A DNA stretch of 64,000 nucleotides from Symmetrospora coprosmae. Lineage: Eukaryota; Basidiomycota; Cystobasidiomycetes; Symmetrosporaceae. The position numbers and the translations under genes were made by a program. Each line of letters begins with the position of its first letter. Position 1 is the stretch's first letter. The DNA lies in NCBI GenBank assembly GCA_008802785.1, contig VUYT01000008.1, forward strand, positions 496,001 to 560,000. Direction: 5' to 3'. The notes beneath the pieces were generated by a model. That model saw only the letters and a program-made list of their open reading frames with translations. It did no database searches and was not told where the DNA came from. Below, piece after piece: positions 59,572 to 64,000 of the stretch.

Positions 59572-60372
59572 AATGAGAGCTGATGAGCAAAGGGAGTTTG
59601 TGGTGGCGCAGAGGCTGGTAGGTAAAGAAGAGAAAGATATCGGTAGTAGGTGAAGGATGAGCGGATGAGGCGAGGGGAAGAGAGAGTGGAGGCAGTTGCT
59701 TCCTCAATTTGTAGGCGAGGAACGGCAGGGAGGCAGCACGTAAAGAGCGAGTGGGAGCGGCGTGGCTGTACACAGCTGCCAGACAGATAGATTTGCCACC
59801 GCCTCACACCAACAGGTAGTGAAGGCGGTACAGCATGCTCATGTTCCGCGAGCATGTGACCCAAAGTTAGTATCACCCTGCGCCACGCTAACAGCTGACG
59901 GGTCCTGCGTCTGCCAAAGAGCAGCTGATTGACGGATGCGGCAAAGCGGATGCGGATGAAGGGCGGTGATGGCGGTGCGGCAGTTCTGCTCTCGCGTGTT
60001 GGCTTGAAGATCGGGGGCAGACATCGTCCGGGTGCCAGGCTCATAAGCGCTGTCTAGATCGCTTGGCACATCTCCGCAAGACAAGGAGCAGCTGCCAGCG
60101 TCACGTCAAGTGGGAGTTGAGGGGACGATGGTCAGCTAACGGATGCCCAGTCTCAAGTAGTGCTAGTTCGTCAAACAATGCACGCCCGTCAGATGTCGCG
60201 CAGTAACAAGCTCAGTCGTGAATATGGACGACGAGCATATCGGAACAGCCGAAAGTGCACACTTCTACGGTTCCGTCCACTGCATGAAGGGGGTCGGGAT
60301 ACTGCAACGGTCGGGTATAAAGCGGGTCGAATGACAAGCGACAATGGGAGCCGCTGCAGTGAACATTTGACA
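59572..60372. other. intergenic between the two Pro/Ser/Arg-rich paralogs
   Basis: About 800 bases on the promoter side of protein 1 and the 3' side of protein 2. I see no exon and no repeat of note. Confidence 0.4.
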
Positions 60373-61353
60373 CTACGAAGGCTGATTCTGTTGCTCCCGC
60401 CTTCGTCTGTCTGCTGCATTGGCCGCCAGGTTCGCCCTCGTCCGTGCATCAGGGCGAACATTCGAGACAGAGGGTGGCTGCGCATTTGTCGAGGCAACAG
60501 TGCGCGCTCCGGGCCCAGATGAGCTGCTGGAAGCTGAAGAAGAATGCCCAGGACGACCAGAGGGGGGACCTTGGGAAGCCGGCCGCGATCGGGGAATAGG
60601 CCGGCTGAAGTCATGCCCGTGTAAAACCATGGCAGTCATAGGGTTCGCAACACCTTGTGTCGCCGATGAGGACGAGCCAGGTCCCTGCTGGGAGAATATG
60701 CCGGCTTGGGCGTTTCGAGAAGGACGACTCGGTGCAGGCGAAGCGCTGACTCGCACAGGAGGTCGGATATTCAGGGCGCCCCAGTCGAGAGCTCTACCTT
60801 GACGCATAGGCTCATTTTCTTGATTCGGCCTTCGCGTTGCCTGCTCAGCAAGATTCACACCGGCACGACGGCCACCAGGCCTAGGAGTCCCAGCTCGACC
60901 GCGTGACGAGGCGAAGGGTGGGCCGCCAGCCGAAGACGGCGGCGGTGGCGGTGGGGCCCTAGAGGCATCCCTTGATGCGGCCTGTGATGGTATGGGACGT
61001 GGTGACACCTCCCGAGACGTTTGGCCGGCAGGATGATAAGGCGGAGGAGGACGACCATCTCGATCGAGGTCCAAATAATTCTCGCCGCGACGGCTCCCAT
61101 CGCCCGGCTGACGCAAGGCACCCATTCGCCCGTCAGGCAGATTCACAGTCAGAGGGACGGCATTGGGAGGCCGGTAGAATGTTGTCGTGATTGTCACATG
61201 TCCGTCTCGTCCCAAAGGGATGCGCGCATGGTCTGTGGGGAACACATGGATGCTATCAGTGACGCAGCCACGCATATCTCTGGAATATGACGTACGCTGA
61301 GCTCGAACGGGCGGAACCGGCATCGACACGTTAACGTCGTACCGGTCCTGCAT
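60373..61353 (-). CDS. Pro/Ser/Arg-rich protein 2, paralog of the gene at 58588-59571
   Basis: Leftward exons at 61296-61353 and 60373-61232 encode about 305 residues. The N-terminus MQDRYDVNVSMPVPPVRAQ is followed, after a 63-base phase-1 intron with GTACGT donor and CCCCACAG acceptor, by HHARIPLGRDGHVTITTTFY and RPPNAVPLTVNLPDGRMG, a beta-rich segment alignable to VRITVRVPGPPVLTDGG in protein 1. The remaining two thirds are low-complexity Pro/Ser/Arg/Ala with polyPro and polySer runs and an Arg/Ala/Asn-rich end (RTRANLAANAADRRRREQQ). No domain is recognised. Shared intron position and domain order make duplication the simplest explanation. Confidence 0.55.
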   Translation of the reverse strand: MQDRYDVNVSMPVPPVRAQRTSYSRDMRGCVTDSIHVFPTDHARIPLGRDGHVTITTTFYRPPNAVPLTVNLPDGRMGALRQPGDGSRRGENYLDLDRDGRPPPPYHPAGQTSREVSPRPIPSQAASRDASRAPPPPPPSSAGGPPFASSRGRAGTPRPGGRRAGVNLAEQATRRPNQENEPMRQGRALDWGALNIRPPVRVSASPAPSRPSRNAQAGIFSQQGPGSSSSATQGVANPMTAMVLHGHDFSRPIPRSRPASQGPPSGRPGHSSSASSSSSGPGARTVASTNAQPPSVSNVRPDARTRANLAANAADRRRREQQNQPS

Positions 61354-61800
61354 GATGCGCTCGAGGTGTGAAAGCTTTGGGGTAGTGGCTTCGGTGGAGA
61401 GGCTCGATATAATTGGAGCTGACAACCTTAAAAAGCAGCGGAAACAAGAGAGACAGCAACACTGAGGCCAGTGGAGACTTGATGTGCGAGTCTCCAGCCT
61501 GCATCGCAGTGTACAGGCGACGCAATCGGACGCCTGCCGACCGGAGGCCATGTTGTCAAGGTCAAAGGACATGTAGTCAAATGTCCAGCACCGCCCGGCA
61601 TGTGCGATGCAGTCTATTGCGGTACGATGAAGATTCGCTATTGCATCGCTGGGGCGATGTCGCCTTCAAAGGCCAAGCTGCTCCGGAGGTGAGGGAGGAG
61701 CGAGGAAAGAGGCTCGTTCTGGACGGAGCTGTCAGCATCCACCATCAAAGATGAGCAAAATCTTCATTTTCTCGGTAGTTCAGAATATCCCATCCGCGCT
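61354..61800. other. intergenic upstream of Pro/Ser/Arg-rich protein 2
   Basis: About 450 bases on the promoter side of the leftward gene. On the minus strand an ATTATATCG element lies near 61408-61416, a possible TATA box about 60 bases before the start codon. Confidence 0.4.
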
Positions 61801-62141
61801 GAGCTTCTCACATCATTCGAGATCATATGACTTAGTGGCCTTGTCGGGCATGGTGTCTGCATCGATCGCCTGTCTAGCGAGGTGGCTGACCCGGAGGCGC
61901 ATGCGATAGTTTGACAGAGCGCAGTCGTAGTGCGCTACAAGGGTCGTCAAGAATCCTTTTGCATAAGTGCTGCATCGAAGGGTCTCGATGATGGAGTTGG
62001 AGCCCTTGCAAATGTGGCGTCCAATCCTGCGCGCGCCGACTCTCGGTCTAGACTATGCACGCGGCCCAGATAGCGGTACACGAGCTGCAGGACGCTCGAC
62101 TGAGATATGCTGATGGTGTCGTTCGGGATGTGCCTGGACAT
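61801..62141 (-). CDS. possible small gene, structure unresolved
   Basis: Read leftward, an open frame from 62141 begins MSRHIPNDTISISQSSVLQL and runs to 61947. In a different frame the following bases give NSIIETLRCSTYAKGFLTTL and then VAHYDCALSNYRMRLRVSHL, ending at a stop near 61819. Both pieces look more protein-like than chance, but I could not find a GT-AG intron in the right phase to join them. It may be a real two-exon gene with a splice I misplaced, a frameshifted gene, or chance. No family recognised. Confidence 0.25.
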
Positions 62142-62500
62142 ACAAGGATCGCATCGTTAGGGAGTTGGGCCGTGCGCCAGACGGATTAGGCAGGAGGAAG
62201 TAGCGGTTTGCAGAGAGCAAACGTTAGTATGCTGGTCATTGGCACGTCTGTCAGTGGGACTCTGTTGTGTTGGTATCACTTCTGTATCGTGTGCGTGTTG
62301 ACGTGCAGCCCTGTGCGCCTCTGCTGGTGGGTGCGGTGCCGCCCTCTCGCTCGCTGTGCCCCTTGCCCTCGCTGCCCTTGCCCTTGCCCTGGCCGCCTGC
62401 CTTTCCTCCCTTCGACCCATCCTCATCCATCCCAGCTTAGCTTGAACGCCAGTAGCTCTTCCACGCTCTCCATCTTCACCACCAACTCCTCACCACCACC

Positions 62501-64000
62501 ATGAAGGCTTTGATTCTTGTCGGAGGTGAGTGTGTCCTCCCCTGGCTCGCCTCTGTGTGTGCCTGGACGCGCGCAGGCTGACCGGGCATGATTCGCGGTC
62601 GCGCGCTCTGAATTGGACAGGCTTCGGCACTCGGTAGGCTTGCCCGGACAGCTGCAGACGATGCACATGCATGAGCTGAACTATCACTCGACTATCGCAG
62701 TCTTCGCCCGCTCACCCTGACGCTGCCGAAGCCGCTCGTCCAGTTCTGCAACAAGGTGCGGCCAGCGCGCGTCGAGCCAACAGGAGCGAGAACGTGTCGG
62801 AGGGGATCAACTGACGCGCTGCAATTGTCGTATCCACTGCAGCCCATGATCCTGCACCAGATCGAGGCCCTCGTCAAGGTCAGCCTGCTTCGCGTCTTGC
62901 TGTCGTGTCTGGTCTGTGTTGCTGCTGCACCTGCCCTCCTCCGCCCCCGTTGGTCGCGCTGCTGCGGCCTTGCCCGCTTCGGCCCCGGCACGCAACGCAA
63001 ATCTCCCAAAGGCGACCAGAGCGCGGGGTGTGGGAGGGGAGCAGATAGGGCGCAGACAGCCAACCCTTGCAGCAATACGGCACTGCCTACAATGCCATGC
63101 CATGCTCACACCCATATCCTGATTCCTGCAGGCCGGCGTCAAGGACATTGTCCTGGCCGTCAACTACCGTCCAGAGGTCATGGTCGCACTCCTCAGCAAG
63201 TGCGAGGAGCAGTACGGCATCAAGATCACCTTCAGCGTAGAGTCAGAGCCGCTAGGAACTGGTGCGCAACTCTCCTTGCTTTCTCTCGTAGCATGCTGGC
63301 TGAGCTGATGCCCACTTCGCCTCGCCTATCTCGACCACCCGCTCGCACCCACTCGACCCACCGACGATCCCATTCTCGGTCAATTCATCCAAAACCTGTG
63401 TCTGACAACGCTTCAACGCCATGTCGATGCTGCACCACAGCTGGACCGCTTGCGCTTGCCCGCGAAGTGCTGGCCAAGGACGACTCGCCCTTCTTTGTCC
63501 TCAACTCGGATGTCATCTGCTCGTACCCCTTCGAGGAGCTGCGCGACTTCCACACGGCCCACGGCGGCGAGGGAACCCTCCTCGTCACCAAGGTCGACGA
63601 GCCGAGCAAGTACGGTGTCGTCGTCTCGATGCCAAACTCGAGCGCCATCGACAGGTTTGTCGAGAAGCCCGTCGAGTTTGTCGGGAACCGCATCAATGCC
63701 GGTATCTACATCTTCAACCCTTCGGTCCTCGACCGCATTGAGGTGAGACTGGGCCATGCTCATTTGACGGTCCACGCAGCGCCCTGATGCCAGACTGTGT
63801 CCGACCCTCCCACCCACAGCTCAAGCCCACATCCATCGAGAAGGAGACGTTCCCAGAGATGGCCGGCGAGCGCCAGCTGCACTGGATGGACCTCCCTGGC
63901 TTCTGGATGGATGTCGGACAGCCAAAGGACTTCATCACGGGAACCTGCCTCTACCTCTCGTACCTCTCTGCGCAAAAGAGCAAGCAGGTCGTCGACCCCA
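62501..64000 (+). CDS. PSA1: GDP-mannose pyrophosphorylase (mannose-1-phosphate guanylyltransferase), 3' end beyond window
   Basis: Exons at 62501-62525, 62621-62633, 62701-62755, 62843-62878, 63132-63261, 63441-63742 and 63820 onward; the last runs off the window. The assembled start is [20 protein letters not shown] followed by [20 protein letters not shown], the nucleotide-binding loop and signature of the family. Later motifs are [35 protein letters not shown] and [15 protein letters not shown]. The enzyme makes GDP-mannose from mannose-1-phosphate and GTP in the cytosol, feeding N- and O-glycosylation, GPI anchors and mannan. Exon 2 is only 13 bases and is required to restore G-F-G-T-R; without it the conserved loop is lost. 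About 90 further residues are expected outside the window. Confidence 0.93.

Overview
The window is fungal nuclear DNA, most likely from a basidiomycete. It is GC-rich, and its genes are split by many short GT-AG introns (mostly 50-90 nt). It also carries fungal-type proteins: a Zn2Cys6 transcription factor, an Apd1-like ferredoxin, an Rck2-type kinase and a DUF7719 membrane protein. A Ustilaginomycotina-like yeast or smut is plausible, but that is inference. I found no transposon, retroelement, rRNA, tRNA or CRISPR array. Exon boundaries were read by eye from splice signals and reading frame, so single-base errors are possible.

Layout. 0.4-7.2 kb (+): Apd1-like 2Fe-2S protein, Rck2/Srk1-type kinase, DUF7719 membrane protein. 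7.5-10.3 kb (+): an F-box-like gene and a frameshifted tandem copy. 10.8-14.0 kb: a small conserved protein (+) converging on a TMEM184/Ost-alpha-type membrane protein (-). 15.5-17.1 kb (+): a G-protein alpha subunit. 17.6-23.0 kb: a LYR-motif protein (-) and an NPC1-type sterol transporter (+) share a 112-bp divergent promoter. 23.5-27.5 kb (+): KDM3-like JmjC protein. 28.0-31.7 kb (+): Zn2Cys6 regulator. 31.9-33.3 kb (-): F-box-like protein. 34.1-35.4 kb (-): predicted secreted protein. 35.8-39.9 kb (+): a single-span coiled-coil protein, an F-box-like protein and a small hydrophilic protein. 40.3-44.9 kb (-): two paralogous cysteine-motif proteins. 45.3-47.4 kb (-): squalene epoxidase, divergent from gamma-tubulin (+, 48.0-50.0 kb). 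50.4-51.3 kb (-): small membrane protein, divergent from MCM4 (+, 52.0-56.0 kb). 56.6-58.2 kb (+) and 58.6-61.4 kb (-): two pairs of unfamiliar paralogs facing each other. 62.5 kb to the edge (+): GDP-mannose pyrophosphorylase, cut by the window end.

The recognisable genes are core housekeeping: sterol synthesis and transport, replication licensing, microtubule nucleation, cell-wall sugar nucleotides and signalling. They do not form one pathway or gene cluster. The newest material is four local duplications: the F-box-like pair, the Cys-motif pair (whose duplication appears to include upstream DNA), the PW-motif pair, and the Pro/Ser/Arg-rich pair with a conserved intron.
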